This document shows, one piece after another, positions 15,691-24,537 of a DNA stretch of 64,000 bases. Numbering within the stretch: position 1 is the stretch's first letter; each line of letters starts with the position of its first letter. The stretch spans positions 62,001-126,000 of the forward strand of contig NZ_PYON01000002.1 in NCBI RefSeq assembly GCF_003026355.1, given 5' to 3'. The DNA is from Photobacterium kishitanii. Its GTDB lineage: Bacteria; Pseudomonadota; Gammaproteobacteria; Enterobacterales; Vibrionaceae. The notes below the pieces were generated by a model that ran no database searches, was not told where the DNA came from, and saw nothing but the letters and a program-made list of their open reading frames with translations. The position numbers and the translations under genes are program-made.

Positions 15691-16479
15691 TCATTCATTC
15701 AAATACAACTCCGCCATACCATCTAACTTACTTTTCACTTCTTTCCAGTTTGGCATTACGCTGGTTAATAAGCGCCAGAAGTTCTCGCTGTGGTTGTATT
15801 CAGCAATGTGGCAAAGCTCATGTAAGATCACGTAATCAATACACTCTTTGGGTGCTTTGATCAGGTGAGGGTTGAGCATTAATGTGCCTTTTGCTGAGCA
15901 GCTTCCCCATTGTTTGCGCATTGGCATAATACGAAATGAAGGGATGCCTTTCACCCATGTAGCTTGCGGTAGAAGTTCAGCTAAACGTTGGTGGAAAACT
16001 CGTTCTGCTTTAATGCCATACCAACCTGAAATTAGGGCTTTTACTAGCTTGGGCTTATCATCATTAAAACGATTAAGGGTGACCAACAGCTTGCCTCGAT
16101 CCATCTTCACGTTGGAAATTGCATCTCGGTCTTCAACCACTTTCAACACATAGCGACGACCCAAATAGAATTGCATCTCACCACTGACGTAATGTTTGGT
16201 TTGAACATATTCTAAATGGGATCGAAAGTCTTTCAGTGCATCCCAGATCCAACGTGCTTGGAGCATAACTGCTTCGTGAATAGCCGATTTCTCGGCATCT
16301 TCAGGGGCTGTTACGGCAATACGGCAATCAGGATGAACGCGAATAGTGACCTTCTTTTTTTTACCTTCAGCAATGGTTTTACGAATAACCTCGTAGGTAA
16401 CAGCTTCATCACCATAGATGAAGCTGTATTCCTCAATGCTATTTTCTTTGCTGTCTTTCTTGTTATTAATGGATGCCAT
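15691..16479 (-). CDS. YgjP/SprT-like zinc metallopeptidase (DUF45)
   Basis: 262 aa. The N-terminal beta-rich part (YSFIYGDEAVTYEV; KKVTIRVHPD) leads to a C-terminal metallopeptidase domain with KQWGSCSAKGTLMLNP and the zinc site HELCHIAEYNHSENFW (two His of HExxH type plus a third His). Such proteins often travel with type I restriction operons; the target is not established. The ATG overlaps the hsdR stop (TAATG), so it is the last gene of the operon. The ATG at 16479 is the natural start. Confidence 0.85.
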   Translation of the reverse strand: MASINNKKDSKENSIEEYSFIYGDEAVTYEVIRKTIAEGKKKKVTIRVHPDCRIAVTAPEDAEKSAIHEAVMLQARWIWDALKDFRSHLEYVQTKHYVSGEMQFYLGRRYVLKVVEDRDAISNVKMDRGKLLVTLNRFNDDKPKLVKALISGWYGIKAERVFHQRLAELLPQATWVKGIPSFRIMPMRKQWGSCSAKGTLMLNPHLIKAPKECIDYVILHELCHIAEYNHSENFWRLLTSVMPNWKEVKSKLDGMAELYLNE

Positions 16480-19400
16480 TAATGGTGACCTGCTAATCCC
16501 TGTCGAGTGATTTGAATAACATCCGTGATCAGTGTTTGTGCTTTATCAATCCCTAAATCATTAAACAGTAATGGTAATAGACCTAATCGAATTTGGTTTT
16601 CAATCTCAGCAGGGTTAATGGAATATTCACTCACCGCCTTGCGTACAATCGTATCAATATCCAGTGCATATTGAATGCATTGCTCTTCGGATAAAGGCAG
16701 TGGTTCACCTAATACTTTTAAGAACAAACCATAGAATGCTTGAACATGACGTTTGATTTTTGGATCGAGTTCAGCAAAGCGATCTTTAGGTATTCCTGCC
16801 ACATCGCGATCTTTTACTTGTTGTTCAAAATCAGCGAATAAAAGGTATTGTTTAACTGGGCTATCAAACATCTCTTTAGTTTGGGCAATCGCTTTTTTTA
16901 ACAGGTTAGAGAAATACTCTTGTGCATAAGGATCATCGGCTAAGTCTTGCTCAATCATCTTGGTGACACGGCCTGTGATAACGTCTTTTTTGTTATTCGC
17001 TTCATCATCGGTCATTTGCTCTGGCTTGGCATCTTTACCCATGTTGCCAACCAAATACGCACCTTCAGGCTCTTTAATATCAACGCCACCAATGTGTTTA
17101 TCTAACATTGCACGAATGCTGTCGGCATACTCATCGTAATCAACGGTTTCTTCTGCATCTTCACGAACTTGTTTACGCAGTTGAGACATACTTTTTAAGG
17201 TTTGTTTATACAACTCACGCTTATTATCAAAGCTCTTATCATTGAAGTAATTTGCTGACTGTAACGCGACCTTTAAACAGTTGGCAAAGGCGGTTAACGC
17301 ATCATAAAAGTCATTACGTAGCTTTAGATTAGTATCGGTTAGTTGACCCTCAATGGTATCAATTTTAGGGGCTAATACCTGACGCAGTGCCTGACCGTCT
17401 TGCTTGTTATTAACGCTCGCAAAAATATACCATAATGCATCGTATAAACCCGGTAGTTTTTTATACTCGGTGTCCATACGGTTATATAAACCTTTAAGAT
17501 CATCAATATCAAAACCACCTTTAATGCGTTCTTCTAGCTCTTGGTAGTTTGCTATCGATGCATCAAGCTCTTTTAAAATGCCGCGATAATCAATTAGGTA
17601 ACCAAACTGCTTTTTCGCATGTAAGCGGTTAACACGGGCAATGGCTTGAATGAGGTTGTGCTGTTTTAACGGTTTATCGATATATAACACCGTGTTTTTG
17701 GGTTCATCAAAGCCTGTTAACAGCTTATCGACCACGATCATAATGTCGGGGCCTTCATCCTTTTCAAATTCTTGAATGATGTGTTTGGTATAGGCTTTTT
17801 CGTCCGTCCAACCTTTATCGATAACATTGGTTTTCCACCAATTTTGCACAATATCAGTACTTTCACTGTCAACGTTATCGTGTCCTTCACGAGTATCAGG
17901 CGGCGACATCGCAACCACAGAGGTGACTTTACCAATTTTATCTAACAGCATCTTGTAGCGGATCGCAGAGGCTTTAGAATCACACGCCAATTGACCTTTT
18001 AAGCCTTGGTTTTTGAAATTCTGAAAGTGATCTGAGATATCATAAGCAATTAACTCTAAACGACCTTCAGTTTGATAAACTTGACCTTTTTGAGAAAATT
18101 TACGTTTTAAGTCAGCGCGTTGTTTTTCAGATAAATCTTTTGTGATCCGTTCAAACCATGCATCAATGGCTTTATCGTTGGTGCTGAGATCAGGAATGCG
18201 CTCTTCATAGAGTAATGGGGTAACGGTGCCATCTTCTACCGCTTGTTGCATGGTGTAAGAGTGGATGATTTTACCGAATTTATTCTCGGTCTTATCGTCT
18301 TGCAGTAGCGGTGTACCCGTAAAACCAATATAAGCCGCTTTGGGTAGGGCTTGGAGCATACGGATATTGTTTTCACCGTTTTGGCTGCGGTGACCTTCAT
18401 CGACAAGTACGATAATATCGGGGCTATCGTTGTAGCATTCAGATAGGTGAATTGCAGTACCAAACTTGTTGATAATCGAGAAGATAATACGTTCGTTGCC
18501 TTTACCAATTTGTTCCGCAAGGCGTTTACCTGTGGTTGCCATTGCCGCGGTTTTATCTTTATCAGATAGGGCACCACCGGATGCAAAGGTGCGAGCCAGT
18601 TGATCTTCTAAGTCCACACGGTCGGTAACAACAATCACGCGACATTTGGCGAGTTCTTTTAACCAAATAAGTGCTTTGGATAAAAACACCATCGTAAATG
18701 ATTTGCCAGAGCCTGTGGTATGCCAAATCACACCGCCATTACGCGCACCTTTATCATCAAAGGATGTAATACGCTCCACTAAGGCTTTAATGCCAAACAC
18801 TTGCTGATAACGCGCAACGATCTTGCCTGCTTTTTTATCAAACAGAGTAAATAAGCGCGTCATTTCTAACAGACGATCATGATGAAGTAGCGAAACCAAC
18901 AAGCGATCTTGATCGGTTACCACTAAATCACCGCCAGCGATTAACGATAAATATTCATCTTTTAATGCAGATGGTCGATGGTTAAAAATCGCATTCAGTT
19001 GTGGGGCTGTTAGAGCGTTGTTTTTCAGGCGTTCAACCGTGCTTTCTGTGGTTTGCTCTTCTTTCCACTTTGCCCAAAACTTTTCAGGGGTGCCGCAAGT
19101 GCCATATAAACCGTCATGACCATTAATCGATAACAACAATTGGCTGTAAGCAAACAGATGCGGAATTTCATCGACCTTTTGGTTACGAATATTTTGTGAA
19201 ATACCTTCGGTGATCGTCGGTTTGCCGTTGGATGATGAATCAGGGCGTTTAGCCTCAATCACTACCCACGGCAAGCCATTCACAAAACAGACAATATCTG
19301 GTTTACGGTTACCTGTACCATGAGCATTTTCAATAACCATCTCTTCGGTGAAATGAAATTGGTTGTTTTCAGGTGTTTCCCAATCAATGATCTCAATGGT

Positions 19401-19757
19401 TGGGTTGGCTTTTTTGCCATCCACAAACTCAGTCACACCAATGCCATAAGTTAGCGCGTTATAAAGCTTTTCATTGGCAGCTTTTAGCCCTTCATTCATG
19501 GCTGGATTGCTAAGCTCTTGCACGATTTTATCAATTGCAGACTCTGATAAATGGCGATCTTTACCCATGAATAAATAGGTTTTAAAGCTCAGAACCTTGC
19601 GCAATACCGATGGCAGAATAACGGTGGTTGTGTTGCCACGCATTGCCATACATTCACTCGGTGGAATGAACTGATAACCAAGGTTAGTAAGCAAAGTGAG
19701 TGCTGGGATTTTTGCGCTTTGTTCTTCTTTGAAATTGGGTAAATGAGGGTTAGTCAT
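16479..19757 (-). CDS. hsdR: Type I restriction enzyme R subunit
   Basis: 1092 aa. The N-terminal nuclease has the PD-(D/E)xK signature region PWVVIEAKRPD. The SF2 motor shows Walker A GVIWHTTGSGKSFTM, Walker B DEGH, GFTGTPLL and the RVNRLHAKKQFGYLIDY block. The C-terminal helical part contacts the methylase core. HsdR translocates and cuts DNA lacking the host methylation pattern. It overlaps the upstream DUF1016 gene by 8 bp (ATGACTAA). Full length with all motifs, so the motor looks functional. Confidence 0.96.
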   Translation of the reverse strand: MTNPHLPNFKEEQSAKIPALTLLTNLGYQFIPPSECMAMRGNTTTVILPSVLRKVLSFKTYLFMGKDRHLSESAIDKIVQELSNPAMNEGLKAANEKLYNALTYGIGVTEFVDGKKANPTIEIIDWETPENNQFHFTEEMVIENAHGTGNRKPDIVCFVNGLPWVVIEAKRPDSSSNGKPTITEGISQNIRNQKVDEIPHLFAYSQLLLSINGHDGLYGTCGTPEKFWAKWKEEQTTESTVERLKNNALTAPQLNAIFNHRPSALKDEYLSLIAGGDLVVTDQDRLLVSLLHHDRLLEMTRLFTLFDKKAGKIVARYQQVFGIKALVERITSFDDKGARNGGVIWHTTGSGKSFTMVFLSKALIWLKELAKCRVIVVTDRVDLEDQLARTFASGGALSDKDKTAAMATTGKRLAEQIGKGNERIIFSIINKFGTAIHLSECYNDSPDIIVLVDEGHRSQNGENNIRMLQALPKAAYIGFTGTPLLQDDKTENKFGKIIHSYTMQQAVEDGTVTPLLYEERIPDLSTNDKAIDAWFERITKDLSEKQRADLKRKFSQKGQVYQTEGRLELIAYDISDHFQNFKNQGLKGQLACDSKASAIRYKMLLDKIGKVTSVVAMSPPDTREGHDNVDSESTDIVQNWWKTNVIDKGWTDEKAYTKHIIQEFEKDEGPDIMIVVDKLLTGFDEPKNTVLYIDKPLKQHNLIQAIARVNRLHAKKQFGYLIDYRGILKELDASIANYQELEERIKGGFDIDDLKGLYNRMDTEYKKLPGLYDALWYIFASVNNKQDGQALRQVLAPKIDTIEGQLTDTNLKLRNDFYDALTAFANCLKVALQSANYFNDKSFDNKRELYKQTLKSMSQLRKQVREDAEETVDYDEYADSIRAMLDKHIGGVDIKEPEGAYLVGNMGKDAKPEQMTDDEANNKKDVITGRVTKMIEQDLADDPYAQEYFSNLLKKAIAQTKEMFDSPVKQYLLFADFEQQVKDRDVAGIPKDRFAELDPKIKRHVQAFYGLFLKVLGEPLPLSEEQCIQYALDIDTIVRKAVSEYSINPAEIENQIRLGLLPLLFNDLGIDKAQTLITDVIQITRQGLAGHH

Positions 19758-20802
19758 TGTCAGTCTGTCCTTGTTGCGCCAATAACTGTTGGCGTTCTTT
19801 TTCTAATTGGTGACGCAGTTCTTCTTCGCTCGGCAGTTCTAACATGTATTTCGAGGCAAACAGATGCTCACTGTCATTCAGCACCGAATACTTGGCAACG
19901 GTGCGGTTGTTGTCAGTACACAGAATTAAGCCAATGGTCGGGTTATCGTCACTACGGCGTTTTTTCTCTTCATACATGCGAACATACATATCCATTTGCC
20001 CTACATCTTGATGGCTGAGTTTATGCATTTTAAGATCAATAAGCAGGAAGCATTTCAAATGGAAGTTGTAGAACACCAAGTCAATAAAAAAGTCACCATC
20101 CTCAGTGACAATACGCTGTTGGCGTTCAACAAACGCAAACCCTTTACCCAGTTCAAGTAAGAATTTTTGTAAGTTATCAATCAGAGCTTGTTCAAGTTCA
20201 CTTTCTTGTAATGAAACGCTCGGTAGCCCTAAAAAGTCAAAGATGTAAGGATCTCGCAGATAGTCTTTTACTGTTAATGCCAGCGCGGTCGTTTTGTGGT
20301 TGGCTTCATCGATAACGGGTTGCAGATCTTGTTGTTTGGCTTGCGTTGACAGTAATCGCTCATAATATAACGCACCAATTTGGCGTTCTAATGCACGAGC
20401 CGACCATGCTTGGCTAATGGCTTCGTTCATATACCATTGACGTGCGAGTGGATTATCGATTCGTAATAAACTGCGATAATGGGTCCAACTCAATTCGTGA
20501 CGCACTGCGTCACAATTTGGATAAGCCAAATAAAACAAACGCATATTACGCAAGTTAGAGCTATCAAACCCTTTGCCAAATTCTTTAGTGAGTGAGGCGG
20601 ATAATGCTTTGAGCGTTCCTTTACCATATTCAGCGCGAGTTTGCCCTTGTTGCTCGTCTTCAACAATCAAGCGACCAATTTGCCAATAGGTTTGCACCAT
20701 TGCGCTATTTACCGCGAGAGCAACTTGTTTACGGCCTACGGTGAGTAATGTGCGAATATTATCGAGCAATGGGGTTGAAGATGGCAAAGAGGGTGTCGTC
20801 AT
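19750..20802 (-). CDS. DUF1016/YhcG-family PD-(D/E)XK nuclease
   Basis: 350 aa. The N-terminal DUF1016 helical domain (AVNSAMVQTYWQIGRLIVE; GFDSSNLRNMRLFYLAYP; LSWTHYRSLLRI) is followed by a C-terminal nuclease domain: DFFIDLVFYN, then CFLLIDLKMHKL, matching a D...(D)xK core. These proteins are Holliday-junction-resolvase-like nucleases that often sit within type I restriction operons. Here the gene lies between hsdS and hsdR and overlaps hsdR. A role in restricting or repairing DNA with the Hsd complex is plausible but unproven. Confidence 0.9.
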   Translation of the reverse strand: MTTPSLPSSTPLLDNIRTLLTVGRKQVALAVNSAMVQTYWQIGRLIVEDEQQGQTRAEYGKGTLKALSASLTKEFGKGFDSSNLRNMRLFYLAYPNCDAVRHELSWTHYRSLLRIDNPLARQWYMNEAISQAWSARALERQIGALYYERLLSTQAKQQDLQPVIDEANHKTTALALTVKDYLRDPYIFDFLGLPSVSLQESELEQALIDNLQKFLLELGKGFAFVERQQRIVTEDGDFFIDLVFYNFHLKCFLLIDLKMHKLSHQDVGQMDMYVRMYEEKKRRSDDNPTIGLILCTDNNRTVAKYSVLNDSEHLFASKYMLELPSEEELRHQLEKERQQLLAQQGQTDND

Positions 20803-20933
20803 GTGTCATGTCCTTTGTTTCAATGGATACAGTAAACCTATCTGAACAATAGGGCTTGCACACACAAGCCCTGTGATTATTCGCATTAAGAGGCTTCGGT
20901 TTCAGCAACTTGTTCCCTTAAAGCTTAGGGTTT

Positions 20934-21022
20934 GTCGCTAGGCGGCAAGCTTTTCTAGTCCATGAGCATAGTGCGCTATGTGATTGGGATAGAAAAGCGT
21001 AGCCAACAACGCGACAGGCACT
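20934..21022. repeat. Large imperfect inverted repeat between hsdS and DUF1016 gene
   Basis: CTTTTCTA/TAGAAAAG arms enclose CATAG-TGCG-CTATG (core 20951-20998). Outer TGTCGC/GCGACA arms extend the structure to about 21018. Nested arms give a cruciform-like element of about 85 bp, unlike a plain terminator. It may be a miniature mobile or REP-like element that landed inside the hsd operon. Confidence 0.6.
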
Positions 21023-22289
21023 AAGATGACAGGGAGACGCGACGTTTTCCTGTTAACAACTGTTGCATCAATGCCTTTTTCTCTTGCTTCAAGTGCGCAA
21101 GTTTGGCTTCTAACAACTCGATATCTTTGTCGATAGCGGTTAGAACTGATGCGATTTTTTGTTGTTCTTTAAATTTTGGTAATAATATGGCTAAACTGTT
21201 TACTGTTTTTTGATTTATGCTTGTTTGTGCACCAATATTAGCTTTCATTAATATTTCAGAACGTGATTTTTCTGAACTTAATATAAAATTAATAAACTCT
21301 GAGTTAGCTTTTTCTTTTATTAATCGAATTCTCATTAAATTAGACTCATAAACATAATTTTTTTCAGAATCAATATTAAAAAGAGCAGCAACTCCGACTC
21401 CATCAGGTTTTAGAGATACTCTATTTATTAATATGTCTCCAAATTCTAGTTTGTATTTTTTAATTTCATTATTTGTAATATTTGCTATTCTTGCTTTTTT
21501 TATTGATACGATATTATTTTTGTAAACACAATTAATATCTAATACTGCAGAGTTACCGTTATCTGAATATGACTCGGCTGTTTTATAAATACCATTAGAA
21601 ATAGTATTTTCTGTGAGGAATTCTAACTTAACCTCTTCCCAATCCCCCTCAAACGCTTTACCCGTTTCAGGATCAACCAAACGTTTTTTACCCGTCAACA
21701 ACTGCTGCATTAATGCTTTTTTCTGCTGCTTGCTGGCATTAATTAGCTTTTCTGTGGTTGCAATACCGCGATCCCATGTAGAAAGGATTTGAGCGATTTT
21801 GCGTTGTTCTGGGAGTGAGGGTAACAAACAAATCACTGATTTAAGCTTATCTGGCGATGTGTGCTTTACTTTTGTTCCTGTAGATTGCTCTGCAATTTGT
21901 TTTCTAATATATGGCGAATTGTAAGTTAGATATAGAAACTCAGGGCAAATACCATTTTTATCTTTTATTTGAATCAGACCAAGCCGTTGATTATGCAAAT
22001 AGCGATCATGGCTTGGGACAAACAACGTACTCCCTAAAAGCCCAGCAGCTTGTTCGGTCATAGCAACAAGTAACTCGCCTTTTGATAGTAAGTACCCTTT
22101 TGGAATATCACCCACATAATACTTAGTTTTGCTCTTTTGGTCGCGAAAGCCACCTGGTTCATAGAAGCTACCAGGAGTTAAAAGAACATAATTACCTTCT
22201 TCTCTAAAGAATTCGCTCTTAAAGGCAAAACCATGTTTGATATCTATAAAGGGATTGAGATCAGTTTTAATCCAACCATTAGGCACCAT
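21021..22289 (-). CDS. hsdS: Type I restriction specificity subunit
   Basis: 422 aa with two target-recognition domains and two conserved helical spacers. The spacer repeat LPSLPEQRKIAQILSTWDRGIATTEKLI...QQKKALMQQLLTGKKR (about 155-205) is echoed at the C terminus by KEQQKIASVLTAIDKDIELLEAKL...EKKALMQQLLTGKRR. Each TRD reads one half of a bipartite DNA target. It overlaps the end of hsdM by 11 bp. The middle TRD (about 215-370) is markedly more AT-rich than the rest, which fits TRD exchange by recombination. Confidence 0.95.
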   Translation of the reverse strand: MVPNGWIKTDLNPFIDIKHGFAFKSEFFREEGNYVLLTPGSFYEPGGFRDQKSKTKYYVGDIPKGYLLSKGELLVAMTEQAAGLLGSTLFVPSHDRYLHNQRLGLIQIKDKNGICPEFLYLTYNSPYIRKQIAEQSTGTKVKHTSPDKLKSVICLLPSLPEQRKIAQILSTWDRGIATTEKLINASKQQKKALMQQLLTGKKRLVDPETGKAFEGDWEEVKLEFLTENTISNGIYKTAESYSDNGNSAVLDINCVYKNNIVSIKKARIANITNNEIKKYKLEFGDILINRVSLKPDGVGVAALFNIDSEKNYVYESNLMRIRLIKEKANSEFINFILSSEKSRSEILMKANIGAQTSINQKTVNSLAILLPKFKEQQKIASVLTAIDKDIELLEAKLAHLKQEKKALMQQLLTGKRRVSLSS

Positions 22290-23796
22290 AACCCAACTCC
22301 TCTAGGTAGCCCGCCATTTCCGCTTCTAGATCTGCTAACTCAGTTTGTAGCGCTAAACGCTCACTACGCACTGCCATCAAATCAATTTCCGCTTCTTCTT
22401 CAAAGGTATCGACATAGCGAGGAATGTTGAGGTTGTAGTCGTTCTCGGCAATCTCTTCTAATGTAGCAAGGTAAGCGTACTTATCCACGCTTTGACGCGC
22501 TTTGTAGGTATCAACAATCTTCTGAATGTTATCGCTCGTTAATACGTTTTGGTTTTTGCCCGATTTAAACTCACGCGAGGCATCAATAAACAGCACCTTG
22601 TTGTCTGTTTTGTGCTTTTTGAACAACAAAATAGCGGCTGGAATGCCTGTACCAAAGAACAGTTTTTCAGGTAAGCCAATCACGGTATCTAATAGGTTTT
22701 CATCAATCAGTTGTTTACGGATTTTACCTTCTGAAGAGGCACGGAATAACACACCATGTGGCACAACCACACCCATTCTGCCTGTCTCTGGCTTTAGGGT
22801 TTCAATCATGTGTGAGATGAATGCGTAATCGCCTTTGGTTTTTGGCGGTACACCACGACGGAAACGACCAAAGTGATCGCTTTCTGCATCTTCATGACCC
22901 CATTTATCTAGTGAGAATGGTGGGTTTGCGGTTACCACATCAAAGTGCAGTAAGCCACCGTTGGCATCTTGTAGCTTAGGGTTACGAATGGTGTCGCCCC
23001 ATTCAATGCGGTGGTTATCTTCGCCATGCAGGAACATGTTCATTTTAGCCAGTGACCACGTTGAGCCAATCGCTTCTTGACCAAACAAGGCGTATTGCTT
23101 TGAGCCGCCAAAGTTCTTTTGAATTTGCTTACCACACTTCATCAATAGCGAGCCTGAACCACAAGCAGGATCGCAGATCTCATCGCCTTGTTGTGGCTCA
23201 AGAATGATAGACAGTAGATCCGATACCTCTGGTGGGGTATAGAATTCACCTGCCGATTTACCACTGCTCGCCGCAAAGTGTTTGATTAAAAACTCATACG
23301 CATTACCAATAACATCCAATGAACCGACACGGCTAGGGCGTAGGTTAAGGGTTGGCTTACCAAAGTCTTCCAGTAGGTGACGTAGAATGTCGTTTTTTTG
23401 CTTTTCATCACCCAGTTTATCGGTGTTAAAGCTGATGTCTTGGAACACGCCTTTTAGTTTGGTGCCGTTTTCTTCTTCAATCGCATGTAAGGCTTGGTCG
23501 ATACGAGAGCCATTACCTGCTTCAAAACGGTGCTCATACAAATCCCAAAATGTTGATCCTGTTGGAATTTTGAATGATTGGCTCGCCAGCATCGCTTCAA
23601 TCATGGCTTGGTTGTCACCAAACTGCGCTGTTAGCTCTTCGACTTTGTCTTGGCGCACATCAGAGATGTACTTTAAGAACAACATGGTAAGCACGAAGTC
23701 TTTGTAGATTGATGGGTCTACGGTGCCACGGAAGGTGTCACAGGCACTCCATACCGTTTTATTGATGTCGTCTTGGTTGATTTTAGAGTTTGGCAT
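22279..23796 (-). CDS. hsdM: Type I modification methyltransferase subunit
   Basis: 505 aa N6-adenine methyltransferase. Motif I for S-adenosylmethionine is DPACGSGSLLM and the catalytic motif IV is NPPF (in FDVVTANPPFSLDKW). The N-terminal HsdM helical domain (DINKTVWSACDTFRG) and C-terminal helices for HsdS binding are present. With HsdS it methylates host DNA, and with HsdR it forms the restriction complex. It starts 4 nt after the upstream half-specificity gene. Confidence 0.97.
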   Translation of the reverse strand: MPNSKINQDDINKTVWSACDTFRGTVDPSIYKDFVLTMLFLKYISDVRQDKVEELTAQFGDNQAMIEAMLASQSFKIPTGSTFWDLYEHRFEAGNGSRIDQALHAIEEENGTKLKGVFQDISFNTDKLGDEKQKNDILRHLLEDFGKPTLNLRPSRVGSLDVIGNAYEFLIKHFAASSGKSAGEFYTPPEVSDLLSIILEPQQGDEICDPACGSGSLLMKCGKQIQKNFGGSKQYALFGQEAIGSTWSLAKMNMFLHGEDNHRIEWGDTIRNPKLQDANGGLLHFDVVTANPPFSLDKWGHEDAESDHFGRFRRGVPPKTKGDYAFISHMIETLKPETGRMGVVVPHGVLFRASSEGKIRKQLIDENLLDTVIGLPEKLFFGTGIPAAILLFKKHKTDNKVLFIDASREFKSGKNQNVLTSDNIQKIVDTYKARQSVDKYAYLATLEEIAENDYNLNIPRYVDTFEEEAEIDLMAVRSERLALQTELADLEAEMAGYLEELGYGA

Positions 23797-23799
23797 TTT

Positions 23800-24426
23800 C
23801 TATCTCTTATTTTTTGTTTGTTCGTTTAATACATGATTGGCGATGGCTTGCATCTCCATCTGTCGTAACTCAATTAGTTCTTGATATATTTTTTCTTCTC
23901 GATGCGCTCGTTGGCTTAACGCTACCACCTTACGTTGTATTTCTATTGGTGGAATGGTGATTGGCGTTTCCTCTAAGACCGAACGTCGGATGCTCACTTG
24001 CATTGTTCCCTCGGCAGATTGCTGAAAATAACGTTGTGCTACCGATTGATTGAGTTGCCATGCAAGAAACTCTGGTAATAGCGCTGTAGCTGAGTCAAAA
24101 CGAATTTGAAAATAGTGCGGCGAGCAGATCACTGGCAATGCTAAGCCACTCAAATCGTTCTCTGATATCCAAGACGCTAGGTTTCTTATTCCACGCGCAG
24201 CAAATATTACATCGCCCGCTTGAAGCCACTCAGGCTCTTTCCGCCCAGCAACATCAGTACGAATAAGATTTGACCAATCCATTCGTCCGTCTGCACTTTG
24301 ATCTCTGGTCTGAATTACAAAACCATTCCCATCTAAGGTTTCTTTTATCGAACCTCGAAAAGAGTGACCAGAACGAACCTCTGCGATTTCTTTTAGTCTT
24401 ACAAGCAAAAAATAAACCTGCATCAT
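23800..24426 (-). CDS. Half-length HsdS-like protein (single TRD)
   Basis: 208 aa. One target-recognition domain (RLKEIAEVRSGHSFRGSI near the start; DVIFAARGIRNLASW; ETPITIPPIEIQRKVVALSQ) and one C-terminal coiled-coil helix. About half the length of a normal HsdS and only distantly similar to the 422-aa subunit in this operon. It is the first gene of the operon, just upstream of hsdM. It could act as a dimeric half-subunit giving a second specificity or could modulate the complex. The ATG used lies inside an operator-like dyad and lacks a good ribosome site, so the true start may be somewhat downstream. Confidence 0.8.
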   Translation of the reverse strand: MMQVYFLLVRLKEIAEVRSGHSFRGSIKETLDGNGFVIQTRDQSADGRMDWSNLIRTDVAGRKEPEWLQAGDVIFAARGIRNLASWISENDLSGLALPVICSPHYFQIRFDSATALLPEFLAWQLNQSVAQRYFQQSAEGTMQVSIRRSVLEETPITIPPIEIQRKVVALSQRAHREEKIYQELIELRQMEMQAIANHVLNEQTKNKR

Positions 24427-24438
24427 GTCATGTGATGC
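24420..24438. promoter_or_regulatory. Operator-like dyad 1 between divergent operons
   Basis: GCATCA-N7-TGATGC. It overlaps the assigned start codon of the half-HsdS gene. An identical arm arrangement recurs at 24492. Confidence 0.55.
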
Positions 24439-24491
24439 ACAAATAATGCTTGACTATGAACAAAATGTCAACGTAATCTAGGGAGAATAAA

Positions 24492-24510
24492 GCATCATAA
24501 TGAATGATGC
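24492..24510. promoter_or_regulatory. Operator-like dyad 2 upstream of MBL gene
   Basis: GCATCA-N7-TGATGC again, same 7-bp spacer, 28 bp before the MBL start codon. Two identical 19-bp dyads in one 110-bp divergent intergenic region suggest one dimeric regulator for both operons. Confidence 0.6.
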
Positions 24511-24537
24511 ACTAAAAACACTAAAAGGAGTTAATTT

